NCBI GenBank assembly: GCA_900317555.1
Contig: ONHF01000019.1
Location: 1 to 64,000 of the forward strand
Length of the DNA: 64,000 nucleotides
Direction: 5' to 3'
From: an uncultured Lachnospiraceae bacterium
GTDB taxonomy: Bacteria; Bacillota; Clostridia; Lachnospirales; Lachnospiraceae
Part shown: positions 44,886 through 52,973 of the stretch, piece after piece
How positions within the stretch are numbered: the stretch's first letter is position 1
How the letters are laid out: each line of letters begins with the position of its first letter
Notes under the pieces: generated by a model
The model's input: only the letters and a program-made list of their open reading frames with translations
The model's database searches: none
What the model was told of the DNA's origin: nothing
Made by a program: the position numbers and the translations under genes

Positions 44886-45968
44886 ATGCATAATAATATA
44901 ACAAAAGCCCTGCTTACCGCAATGCTCATTCCGATCATTATAACACAGGCGGGGTGTTCTTCGAAGACGGGTGCCGCAGCGCAGGGCGGGACGGCTTCAG
45001 GAGCGGCCTCTACGGAGCCGTATTCGAAACAAAGCTTTTATTTTGACACTGTCTGCGCGATCACGGTTTATGACATGGAAAACATGTCGCAGGCAAACGC
45101 TGACGCCGCGATTGAAGATGCCTTTGCCATGTGCAGGAAGTATGAACAGATGCTGAGCAAAACCATCGAGGGCTCGGACATCTGGAATGTCAACCACGCG
45201 GAAGGCAAGCCGGTTGAGGTACAGGACGACACGGCGAAGCTGGTGCAGATGGGGATCGATTATGGAGATCTTTCCGGGGGATGTTTTGACATTACAATCG
45301 GAAAGGCGGAAGATCTTTGGGATTTCCATTCGGACAATCCGAAGGTGCCGGACAAGGACGAGCTGGCCGGGGCGGTAAAACACGTAAATTATAAGACAAT
45401 TCACCTTTCAGGAAACACGATCACGATGGAAGATCCCGAGGCGGAAATTGACCTCGGCGGCATTGCCAAAGGATATATCGCGGACCGGGTAGCCGAAGAG
45501 CTTGCAAAGGACAAGGTGACGAGCGCGATCATCAGTCTTGGCGGCAATATTGAGTGTATCGGCGGGAAGCCTTCTTCGGACGGCGCTTCGCAGATTCCGT
45601 TCAACATCGGGATTGAAACGCCTTTCTCGGAAATGACGCAGGTCACAGGCTCGTGCAAAGTAACGGACGGAACGCTCGTGACCTCCGGCATATATGAACG
45701 GTTCTTTGAAAAGGATGGTGTCCGTTATCACCACATTCTGGATCCAAAGACAGGGTATCCCATTGAAAATGATGTCGTTGGCGTAACGATCCGTTCTTCC
45801 AAAGGAAAATCAGCGGACTGCGACGCTCTCTCGACAACCTGTCTTATTCTCGGCGTAGATAAGGGAATGAAGCTGATCGAGGGGCTGGATGGTTTTGACG
45901 CGCTGTTCATTGATCAGGACAATCAGATTTCAAAGACGTCCGGCATGGAATTTACGCCGAAAAACTGA
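44886..45968 (+). CDS. apbE: FAD:protein FMN transferase ApbE, lipoprotein
   Basis: I take ATG 44886, where a lipoprotein signal peptide starts: hydrophobic ALLTAMLIPIIIT and lipobox TQAGC with Cys24. The mature enzyme moves FMN from FAD to Thr/Ser of exported proteins such as RnfG. Motifs seen are FYFDTVCAITVY, EIDLGGIAKGYIAD (about 187), SLGGNIECIGGK, HHILDPKTGYPIEN and SADCDALSTTCLILG with the metal-binding region. Length (360 residues) is normal. It is divergent from the NusG-II/Gx pair with only 41 bases between the two starts, so promoters must overlap. It is 7.2 kb from rnfB and can serve both. Confidence 0.93.
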   Translation: MHNNITKALLTAMLIPIIITQAGCSSKTGAAAQGGTASGAASTEPYSKQSFYFDTVCAITVYDMENMSQANADAAIEDAFAMCRKYEQMLSKTIEGSDIWNVNHAEGKPVEVQDDTAKLVQMGIDYGDLSGGCFDITIGKAEDLWDFHSDNPKVPDKDELAGAVKHVNYKTIHLSGNTITMEDPEAEIDLGGIAKGYIADRVAEELAKDKVTSAIISLGGNIECIGGKPSSDGASQIPFNIGIETPFSEMTQVTGSCKVTDGTLVTSGIYERFFEKDGVRYHHILDPKTGYPIENDVVGVTIRSSKGKSADCDALSTTCLILGVDKGMKLIEGLDGFDALFIDQDNQISKTSGMEFTPKN

Positions 45969-46074
45969 ACGGGTCAGAAAGCTTTCGCAAATCGGGGCGG
46001 CTTGAATAAGTCGGCTGCAAACGTCAGCCGGAAAGCGGTAAGCGAAGAGGAACGGAGCTTTGGAAGGAGTAAAG

Positions 46075-47160
46075 ATGGTTAAAAAGAATGTTGATCTGCA
46101 GGGCGCCGGTGTTCTTGTTACCGGCGCGGCAGGGTTTATCGGGAGCGCGCTTTGCGCGCGGCTTCTGTCGGAATATCCGGGCATCCGTGTAACCGGCATC
46201 GACAATATGAACGATTATTATGATGTCGCGATTAAAGAAGAGCGGCTGTCCAGGCTGTCTTCTGACCCGCACTTTACGTTTATCCGGGGAGATATCGCGG
46301 ATAAGGAGCTTGTAACGCGCGCTTTTGCGCAGTGCAAACCGGACGTTGTTGTGAACCTCGCGGCGCAGGCGGGCGTGCGGTATTCGATTACGCATCCGGA
46401 TTCCTATATCCGGTCCAATCTGATCGGCTTTTACAATATTCTCGAGGCGTGCCGGCATTCTTATGACGGTGCGGCGGCAGGATACGCCGGCGTCCGGCAT
46501 CTTGTCTACGCGTCCAGCTCGAGCGTTTACGGAACCAACGCGAAGATTCCGTATTCGACAAACGATAAGGTCGATCATCCGGTGTCGCTCTACGCGGCAA
46601 CCAAGAAGTCGGATGAGCTGATGGCGCACGCGTACGCAAAGCTTTACAACATTCCGTCCACGGGCCTTCGGTTCTTCACGGTTTACGGCGCGGCCGGAAG
46701 GCCGGACATGGCATACTTCGGCTTCACGAACAGGCTTCGGGCAGGAGAGAAGATCCGCATCTTCAATTTCGGTCACTGCAAGCGGGATTTCACGTACATT
46801 GACGACATTGTCGAAGGCGTCGTGCGTGTGATGCAGGGCGCTCCTGAACGCCAGAGCGGCGCAGACGGCCTCCCGATCGCGCCATACCGTATCTACAACA
46901 TCGGGAACGGACATCCGGTCGATCTTCTCGATTTCGTGGACATTTTGCAACAGGAACTGGTGGCGGCTGATGTTTTGCCGCAGGATTATGATTTTGAGGC
47001 GCATAAGGAACTGGTTCCGATGCAGCCGGGCGATGTGCCGGTGACATACGCGGATACGACGGCGCTGGAGCAGGATTTCGGCTACCGGCCAAGAACAGAC
47101 CTGCGCACCGGCCTCCGCGCATTCGCTGTATGGTATAAAAAGTTTTACTGTGAAGGATAA
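46075..47160 (+). CDS. UDP-glucuronate 4-epimerase-like SDR protein
   Basis: The ATG at 46075 has GGAAGGAG 5 bases upstream; an earlier in-frame TTG (46060) overlaps that RBS. The 361-residue protein has the NAD-binding VLVTGAAGFIGSALCARLL (about 13-31), VVNLAAQAGVRYSI, ASSSSVYGTN and SLYAATKKSDELMAHAYA with catalytic Y173 and K177. LRFFTVYGAAGRPDMAYF is very close to the UDP-glucuronate/UDP-GlcNAc epimerase group (normally RFFTVYGPWGRPDMA). The product is probably UDP-galacturonate for surface glycan synthesis. It lies 9 bases from the next start, after shortening that start. Confidence 0.85.
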   Translation: MVKKNVDLQGAGVLVTGAAGFIGSALCARLLSEYPGIRVTGIDNMNDYYDVAIKEERLSRLSSDPHFTFIRGDIADKELVTRAFAQCKPDVVVNLAAQAGVRYSITHPDSYIRSNLIGFYNILEACRHSYDGAAAGYAGVRHLVYASSSSVYGTNAKIPYSTNDKVDHPVSLYAATKKSDELMAHAYAKLYNIPSTGLRFFTVYGAAGRPDMAYFGFTNRLRAGEKIRIFNFGHCKRDFTYIDDIVEGVVRVMQGAPERQSGADGLPIAPYRIYNIGNGHPVDLLDFVDILQQELVAADVLPQDYDFEAHKELVPMQPGDVPVTYADTTALEQDFGYRPRTDLRTGLRAFAVWYKKFYCEG

Positions 47161-47164
47161 GAAA

Positions 47165-48052
47165 ATGGCAGAATATCAGGATTATATGATCCGGGCAATC
47201 GCGGCGAATGACGAAATCCGCGCATTTGCCGTAACCAGCAGAAATCTGGTCGAGGAGGCCAGAAAAGCGCACAATACCAGCCCGCTCGCTACCGCAGCCC
47301 TCGGACGCACGATGAGCGCGGCTGTCATGATGAATGACATGCTTAAGAATGAGGATGATCTGCTGACGCTCCAGTTCAACGGCGACGGACCGCTCGGACA
47401 GATCACCGTGACTGCGGACCATCATGGCAATGTAAAGGGCTTTGTCCAGCATACGGATGTCAAGCTTCCGCTGAAAGCGGACGGGCATCTGGATGTCGGC
47501 CGCGGCGTCGGGAAAGGGACGCTGACGGTGATCCGCGACCTTGACGACGGCAAAACATACAACGGCCAGGTAGAAATCCACTCCGGAGAGATTGCGGATG
47601 ACATAACGCACTATTTTGCCGAATCGGAGCAGGTTCCTTCCTCAGTCGGCCTGGGCGTTCTTGTCGATACGGACCGCACGGTTCGCAAGGCGGGCGGTTT
47701 CATCATTCAGCTGATGCCTTTTACGAGTGATGAGACGATCGATAAGCTGGAAAAGAATCTGAAAAACATCCCCTATGTCACAGAAATGCTCGAAGAAGGT
47801 CTGAATCCGGAAGGCATGCTGGAGAGAGTTCTGGATGGATTTGATGTGCGCATGACCGGGAAGATGCCGGTGCAGTTTCACTGTAACTGCACGCGGGAAC
47901 GCGTGGAGCGGGCGCTCATGCTGCTTGGGGAACCGGAACTTGTGTCGATGATCGAAGCCGGCAGGGAGGTTGAACTCGCATGTCAGTTCTGCGGGAAGAA
48001 GTACCGTTTTTCTGTTGATGATCTGAAAAAGATCCGCGAGGGATTATGCTGA
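47165..48052 (+). CDS. hslO: Redox-regulated chaperone Hsp33
   Basis: I use ATG 47165, which follows GAAGGA by 7 bases; an earlier GTG at 47150 overlaps the epimerase end. Hsp33 is an ATP-independent holdase turned on by oxidation. The 295-residue protein reads YMIRAIAANDEIRAFAVTS near the start and NGDGPLGQITVTADHHG at about 75. The redox switch FHCNCTRE and ACQFCGKKYRF near the C-terminus supplies four Zn-binding Cys (C-x-C and C-x2-C). All key residues are present. The stop overlaps the start of the next membrane protein by 7 bases. Confidence 0.95.
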   Translation: MAEYQDYMIRAIAANDEIRAFAVTSRNLVEEARKAHNTSPLATAALGRTMSAAVMMNDMLKNEDDLLTLQFNGDGPLGQITVTADHHGNVKGFVQHTDVKLPLKADGHLDVGRGVGKGTLTVIRDLDDGKTYNGQVEIHSGEIADDITHYFAESEQVPSSVGLGVLVDTDRTVRKAGGFIIQLMPFTSDETIDKLEKNLKNIPYVTEMLEEGLNPEGMLERVLDGFDVRMTGKMPVQFHCNCTRERVERALMLLGEPELVSMIEAGREVELACQFCGKKYRFSVDDLKKIREGLC

Positions 48053-49776
48053 GTGTACTGCTGATCTATGGCGTGATTTTTATCACAACATACTGGCTGG
48101 GACGCGGATTTCTGCATGCGTTCAGGCTTACTCCTTCCGGCGCAGATGCTATCTTATATTCCATGACCGGGATAGCCGTGGCGGGATTTTATGCGCAGGT
48201 ATGGAGTATCTTTGGCGGCGTATCGGCGGCAGCGTTTGTTGTGTATGCGCTGCTGGCTTTAGCTGCGGCGGCTATTTTGTTAGCGCGCGGCGGACGGCGG
48301 ACACGGGCAGGTCGCGACCTTGCGCGCGTGCGCGCGCTCGATTCCGGCTCAGCCGGCAGGTATGCGCAGGCAGCTCTGACGATCGCGCTGGTCATGGTTT
48401 TTGCGTATGCGGCTTCCCGCGGATACATTCATTATGATACGGATCTGTATCACGCGCAAAGCATACACTGGATCGAGAAGTACGGCGCAGTCCGCGGACT
48501 TGGAAATCTTCATACAAGACTTGGCTATAACAGCGCCGCTTTTCCGCTCACGGCGCTTTTTTCGTTCTCTTTTCTGGGAGGGCAGTCCTACCATGCCGTC
48601 TCGGGATATCTTGCGCTTATGCTGGCGCTGGAGTCTTTCAGGCTGTTTACGCAGCGCGGGAGGCTATTGTCTTTCCGGCTACTTCCTTCGGATTTTGTAC
48701 GGCTTTCGGCTCTGTTTTACCTGTTCGCGGTGATTGACGAGATTGTTTCGCCTGCGTCGGATTACTACATGGTCTGTTTTGCGTTCTATATTTTCATCCG
48801 GTTTTCAGATGACGGAAAGGACGAAGCACAGATGGCAGATGACGCGCCGCTTCATCTTGATATAGTTCTCAGTTTTCTTGCGGTGTTTACGGTAACGATC
48901 AAATTGTCAGCGGCTATGATCCTGTTGATCAGTCTGCCGCCGGTTGCGGGACTCTTGCGCAGGAAAGATTTCAGGAGAATCGCTGTTACCGCTATATTGT
49001 GCGCGGGCTCTGCGGTTCCGTTTTTTATAAGAAATGTGATTCTGACCGGATATCTGGTGTACCCTTTTCCAAAACTTGATTTATTCCATGTCATCTGGAA
49101 AGTACCCGCAGGTGTAGCAGCCTCGGATGCCGCAGAAATCGCGGCGTATGGCAAGGGCATTACAGATCCTTCGCACTTTGGAGACAGTATTTCGGTCTGG
49201 CTGCGGCCGTGGTTTGCGGCACAGGCGGGCGCCGACCGCTTGGCAATTCTTACGGGGGCGGTACTGGTAATTCCGGCGGCCGTTGTTTTGCTCTTGGAAA
49301 TAAGAAGAAGAGAGCAGGACGCCGCGCGTCAGCTTGTTTTACTAGGGGTGTGTCTTGCGTGCACGGTGTTCTGGTTTGCGCAGGCGCCGCTGCTTCGGTA
49401 CGGCTGCGTATTTGTGTATACACAGGCAGCCTTTTCGGCCGGTGTCATTGTCTCCGCGGCGGGAGGCAGGTTTCAGGAAAGACGGCGGCGATTACTGTTG
49501 CGCGGCTTTCTGGTATGCAGCATCGTATTTGTGCTGTATAAATGTGTGGCGGTTACGCGGGAGGGAACTTTACTTCGGGAACACGGTTACCTCATCAGCC
49601 AGAAGGACTACGGAACGTATCCGATGGAAGAGTATCGGATTGACGGCGCGGAATTTTACCGGCCGGTCAGCGGGGACAGAAGCGGTTATGCGCCGTTTCC
49701 TTCGACGCCGACGGACAGGAGCGCGCAGGTGCGGATGATCGGCGAATCCATCGGAGACGGGTTTTGTATTAAGTAA
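48046..49776 (+). CDS. LIC_10190-type polytopic membrane protein
   Basis: The 576-residue protein has about twelve hydrophobic segments, with a first large extracytoplasmic loop carrying YDTDLYHAQSIHWIEKYGAV and GLGNLHTRLGYNSAAFP. These match a widespread membrane family of unknown function (LIC_10190 type), whose acidic first loop and YHAQ...W motif recall GT-C sugar transferases. The C-terminal 90 residues are hydrophilic. The start overlaps the end of hslO. A role in adding a sugar to a surface polymer is suspected from layout only. Confidence 0.65.
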   Translation: MLSVLLIYGVIFITTYWLGRGFLHAFRLTPSGADAILYSMTGIAVAGFYAQVWSIFGGVSAAAFVVYALLALAAAAILLARGGRRTRAGRDLARVRALDSGSAGRYAQAALTIALVMVFAYAASRGYIHYDTDLYHAQSIHWIEKYGAVRGLGNLHTRLGYNSAAFPLTALFSFSFLGGQSYHAVSGYLALMLALESFRLFTQRGRLLSFRLLPSDFVRLSALFYLFAVIDEIVSPASDYYMVCFAFYIFIRFSDDGKDEAQMADDAPLHLDIVLSFLAVFTVTIKLSAAMILLISLPPVAGLLRRKDFRRIAVTAILCAGSAVPFFIRNVILTGYLVYPFPKLDLFHVIWKVPAGVAASDAAEIAAYGKGITDPSHFGDSISVWLRPWFAAQAGADRLAILTGAVLVIPAAVVLLLEIRRREQDAARQLVLLGVCLACTVFWFAQAPLLRYGCVFVYTQAAFSAGVIVSAAGGRFQERRRRLLLRGFLVCSIVFVLYKCVAVTREGTLLREHGYLISQKDYGTYPMEEYRIDGAEFYRPVSGDRSGYAPFPSTPTDRSAQVRMIGESIGDGFCIK

Positions 49777-49820
49777 AGCAAGCTTCTTCATGCAAAAGCG
49801 GGAGGATCGCTTCAATAGCA

Positions 49821-49916
49821 TAAAAAATTCAAGACGTTTCACAAAGTGCAACGCATATTGCATAGATTTGAGCAAAATCTATGCAATAGAGCGCCGCACA
49901 ATAGAAATGTCTTGAA
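49821..49916 (-). terminator. Large hairpin with T-run, terminator for the minus-strand operon
   Basis: Read on the minus strand, arms TTCAAGACATTTC (49904-49916) and GAAACGTCTTGAA (49828-49840) bracket an inner perfect 13-bp hairpin with arms 49857-49869 and 49875-49887 and a 5-base loop. The structure is followed by TTTTTTA (49821-49827). This suits a Rho-independent terminator for the GPH transporter gene ending at 50042. The 89-base stem is much longer than usual for a terminator and could also be a regulatory or mobile element relic. The rest of the 265-base gap (49777-50041) shows only another short inverted pair, TGAGTAAG near 49930 and CTTACTCA near 50040. Confidence 0.45.
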
Positions 49917-50041
49917 TAAACTATGCAGAATGAGTAAGCCGCGGCATATTGCATTAAACGGCTGCTCGGCAAGAATTTCCAAACTGCGCTGGCCGGCTGA
50001 ACGCCGCCAGCCAGGCCGCCATGCCCGCGCACAGCTCCAAC

Positions 50042-51421
50042 TTACTCACTCTTTTTATTTCTTTCCCTCCACGCAGGAGAAATAACGTCAAGCACTTCCG
50101 CCTCGTTGTACCTGGACAGCACGAACGCGCCCAGAAGACAAATCACAACCGAAGTAATTGCCGCAATACGGTAGCCCGCACCGGTATCCGGACGGATGCT
50201 CGCGAAGGCCGTGAACAGCAGCATCGAAATCGACTGTCCCATCTTGAACGCGAACGTACGCGCCGCGAAGAACATGCCTTCCCGCTTTTCGCCGGTCTGC
50301 ATCGCGTCCGCCTGCGCAATGTCAGCGACAATTGCCTGCGGGAGAATGCCTAGAATTGCCATCGGAAAAGCCGCCACAAAGACGACAAGAAGTCCCCAGA
50401 CCATGCCGCCGATGCCGAACAGCCCGGAAACCGCCGTTACAACATAAGCGAGGGAGAGCCCGCAGAAGCCGAAAAGCACGATCTGCTTCTTGTTGCAGCG
50501 GTGCGCGATGAAATTCACGAGCGGATAGCAGGCAAAAGAGAGCAGTGTCATGCCGACGTACAGCAGTGTAGTCATTGTTTCCGGCAGGCCCATCAGCTTG
50601 GTGATGAAGAACGGAAGGCCTGTCTGGAAGATCGTAAGCGCGATGAAATACAGGACATCACTGCCGACAAAAACGCGGAAGTCTTTATTGCGGAATGTTT
50701 TGGCGAGAGAACGGAATGCGTCGTCGTTCGTCGGCTTCACGTCGATATAATCGGTTTCTCTGATCGTGAACGTCGGAACAAGAAGCGCGGCAAGCCCCAT
50801 CACGGATAAAAGAAGGAAAGTTGCACGGATCGCGTTGACACGGCCAAGAGACGGTGTCAGAGCGCCCCAGATGTACGGCGCTGCATAGCCGACCGCCGAA
50901 CCCAGAAGAAAGGTGCAGGAAATATAGGTGGAAATGCTGATTCTTGTATCCTGCGTTGTGCCAAGCTCCGAAATCAGAGCGTTATAGGGCGTGCAGTAGG
51001 TCGTCATAAACAGGTAAAACAAAAGCAGTGTAACAAGCAGCCAGAAGCCGTTCACCGCAGAAACGCCGTTCACCGGCGCCCAGAAGACAAGCACGGTGAT
51101 CAGAGCGAACGGCACTGCGATTTTTCGCATGAACGGAATTCTGCGGCCAGCGGGATTCTTCGAGCGGTCAGACAGATTGGCAATCAGAGGATCCGTGACC
51201 GCGTCAAAAATACGGCCGAGCGCGGCAATCGCGCCGATGATCGTCGCGACGCCGAAGATCACACGCCCCTGCGGTATGAAGAGCGTCTGCCCCTGCGCAA
51301 TGGAATCCTGCGTCGGCTCATAGAAGTAGACCAGCCAGTTGGTGATCAGAGCCGACAAAACAGACCAGCCGAACTGACCGATCGCAAAGCACCACATTTT
51401 CCCTTTTGTAAGTTTTTTCAT
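50042..51421 (-). CDS. GPH-type MFS sugar:cation symporter
   Basis: The ATG at 51421 has GGAGGGG 5 bases upstream; the earlier in-frame ATG (51436) would lie in the RBS. The 459-residue protein has twelve hydrophobic segments. Motifs match the glycoside-pentoside-hexuronide group: KMWCFAIGQFGWSVLSALI at the N-terminus, ALGRIFDAVTDPLIANLSDRS (about 72-92, the D-x2-TDP motif), NPAGRRIPFM and YCTPYNALISELGTT. It imports a glycoside or hexuronide with a cation. It is cotranscribed with the acyltransferase and SGNH genes (21 bases between the last two). Confidence 0.9.
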   Translation of the reverse strand: MKKLTKGKMWCFAIGQFGWSVLSALITNWLVYFYEPTQDSIAQGQTLFIPQGRVIFGVATIIGAIAALGRIFDAVTDPLIANLSDRSKNPAGRRIPFMRKIAVPFALITVLVFWAPVNGVSAVNGFWLLVTLLLFYLFMTTYCTPYNALISELGTTQDTRISISTYISCTFLLGSAVGYAAPYIWGALTPSLGRVNAIRATFLLLSVMGLAALLVPTFTIRETDYIDVKPTNDDAFRSLAKTFRNKDFRVFVGSDVLYFIALTIFQTGLPFFITKLMGLPETMTTLLYVGMTLLSFACYPLVNFIAHRCNKKQIVLFGFCGLSLAYVVTAVSGLFGIGGMVWGLLVVFVAAFPMAILGILPQAIVADIAQADAMQTGEKREGMFFAARTFAFKMGQSISMLLFTAFASIRPDTGAGYRIAAITSVVICLLGAFVLSRYNEAEVLDVISPAWRERNKKSE

Positions 51422-51442
51422 GTAACCCCTCCACATAAGTAA

Positions 51443-52963
51443 TTATTTATCCAGATCCGGGCGTTCCCGCATCCCCGCGTAGTCAAAGTACAGGTGCCGG
51501 ATCAGCGCATGCGTCTGATTGTCATAAACAAGAATCTGCACATCGATATTGCCGTTGTTCGTATAATCCAGAAGATTGTCCGTAAGATCGTCTCCGACGC
51601 TTAAAAGATTATAATTCTCGTCGGGACTTACGAAATTCACTTTTCCGAAACTCGCGTCAAAGTCTTTGATCGGCACGTTTCCGAGTGTCTCCACGGTATT
51701 GCCCTCCGCGCTGTCATGCACAAGACAGTAGGAGCGGTGGCTTTTGGAGACTGCTTCAATTCCCCGTGTCCCGGACAGCTTTTCGATGAGTCGGATGAGC
51801 GTACTGTCGTAAAATGCATTGGAACTGCGGTTGATGAAGATGATTGAACTCACCTCCGGAAACTGCAGAGTCATCAGCTCCGAGTAAAGATCAGACGGAT
51901 TGCAGGCCGCGTCCAGAATGGTATCCTGCCACTTTTTCTGCGCGTCTTCCCACTCCCGATAGGATGGATCGCCCCGGTGATCGGCAAGAATGCCAAGACC
52001 GCCCAGCGCGTTCCCAAGATACGCTGTGACCTTGTACTGTCCCATCGCGTTCAGATGCCCCCGGTCGGACAAGTCACTCTTATGGTCAATTATATTCTTT
52101 ACATACATCAAATTAAAGTATGGTATATGGAACTCATCTGCAATTTTCTGCGCGCTGTTTCCCGCCCTCTGATAGTCTTCGGAAGCGGAGAACGGCACCT
52201 GCACGAGAATGACCTGAATTCCTTTTTCCTGACAAAGCGAAATCATCTTTCGAAGATAGTCCGCGGCGATGGTTTCTCCCTGCATGGCGTCCTGCGGATC
52301 AAGAAGCGGAAACTCTTCAATATTCGGCTCTACCTCAAAGTGTGCTTCTGCGCCAAAAAGGTGATTTGTCCTGTCTTCGCCCTTCTTCCCGAGCAGAAGG
52401 TAATCGTCCGCCGAGAGCCCGGACCAGCGGCTGTGGTATTTGATGAAGTCGAAAAGGAAGGATGCACGGTTTGTTTTGTCCTGCAGAAGGTCACGAACTG
52501 CCGCAGCTTTGTTCTTAGTAAGCGGAAAAGCATCCATATTCAGATGGAGCTGGTCAATGGAAGCCTGCCGGGTACCCTCGTCTTCCGTACCGGTCATGAC
52601 ATCGACATACCTGTAATCTTTTTCAAGCATGAAGGTGTCGATCACAACACATTTCGGCGTACAGTAATCCAGTGCGTTTACCAGTTCCCAGTATGTTGCA
52701 GGCAGGATGCTGCCATGGCCTCCCATATTATAGGAAGTAATCCCGTGCTCCCCGTATAGCTGCACAGGATTGATGCCGTCGATCACATGGGAGGAACCCA
52801 GAAAGAGGACGTCGAGTTTGTTCTCCCGGGCTTCATCGAAGAAAGCGTTATATTTGATCTTACTGTCTTTGTTCTCGAGAAGGCGTGCCGCAGTGACAAT
52901 GCAGGCTGTCAGCGCCAGTAAAAACAAAACACTTTTCACAAAACGGAAGAATCCGTGTTTCAT
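51443..52963 (-). CDS. SGNH/DltD-like partner of the MBOAT acyltransferase
   Basis: Start at ATG 52963, with AGGAGGT 5 bases upstream. The 506-residue protein has an N-terminal signal-anchor (KSVLFLLALTACIVTAARLL) and then an exported domain with DVLFLGSSHVIDGINPVQL (SGNH block I, Ser in GSSH), MGGHGSILPATYWEL, ILVQVPF, and DLSDRGHLNAMGQY with the D-x2-H of block V. So it is an SGNH-fold acyltransferase or esterase of the type that takes an acyl group from an MBOAT protein and puts it on a surface polymer, like AlgX/DltD. The last 150 residues are a separate beta-rich region. It starts 10 bases after the MBOAT stop. Confidence 0.85.
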   Translation of the reverse strand: MKHGFFRFVKSVLFLLALTACIVTAARLLENKDSKIKYNAFFDEARENKLDVLFLGSSHVIDGINPVQLYGEHGITSYNMGGHGSILPATYWELVNALDYCTPKCVVIDTFMLEKDYRYVDVMTGTEDEGTRQASIDQLHLNMDAFPLTKNKAAAVRDLLQDKTNRASFLFDFIKYHSRWSGLSADDYLLLGKKGEDRTNHLFGAEAHFEVEPNIEEFPLLDPQDAMQGETIAADYLRKMISLCQEKGIQVILVQVPFSASEDYQRAGNSAQKIADEFHIPYFNLMYVKNIIDHKSDLSDRGHLNAMGQYKVTAYLGNALGGLGILADHRGDPSYREWEDAQKKWQDTILDAACNPSDLYSELMTLQFPEVSSIIFINRSSNAFYDSTLIRLIEKLSGTRGIEAVSKSHRSYCLVHDSAEGNTVETLGNVPIKDFDASFGKVNFVSPDENYNLLSVGDDLTDNLLDYTNNGNIDVQILVYDNQTHALIRHLYFDYAGMRERPDLDK

Positions 52964-52973
52964 CGTGACCTCC

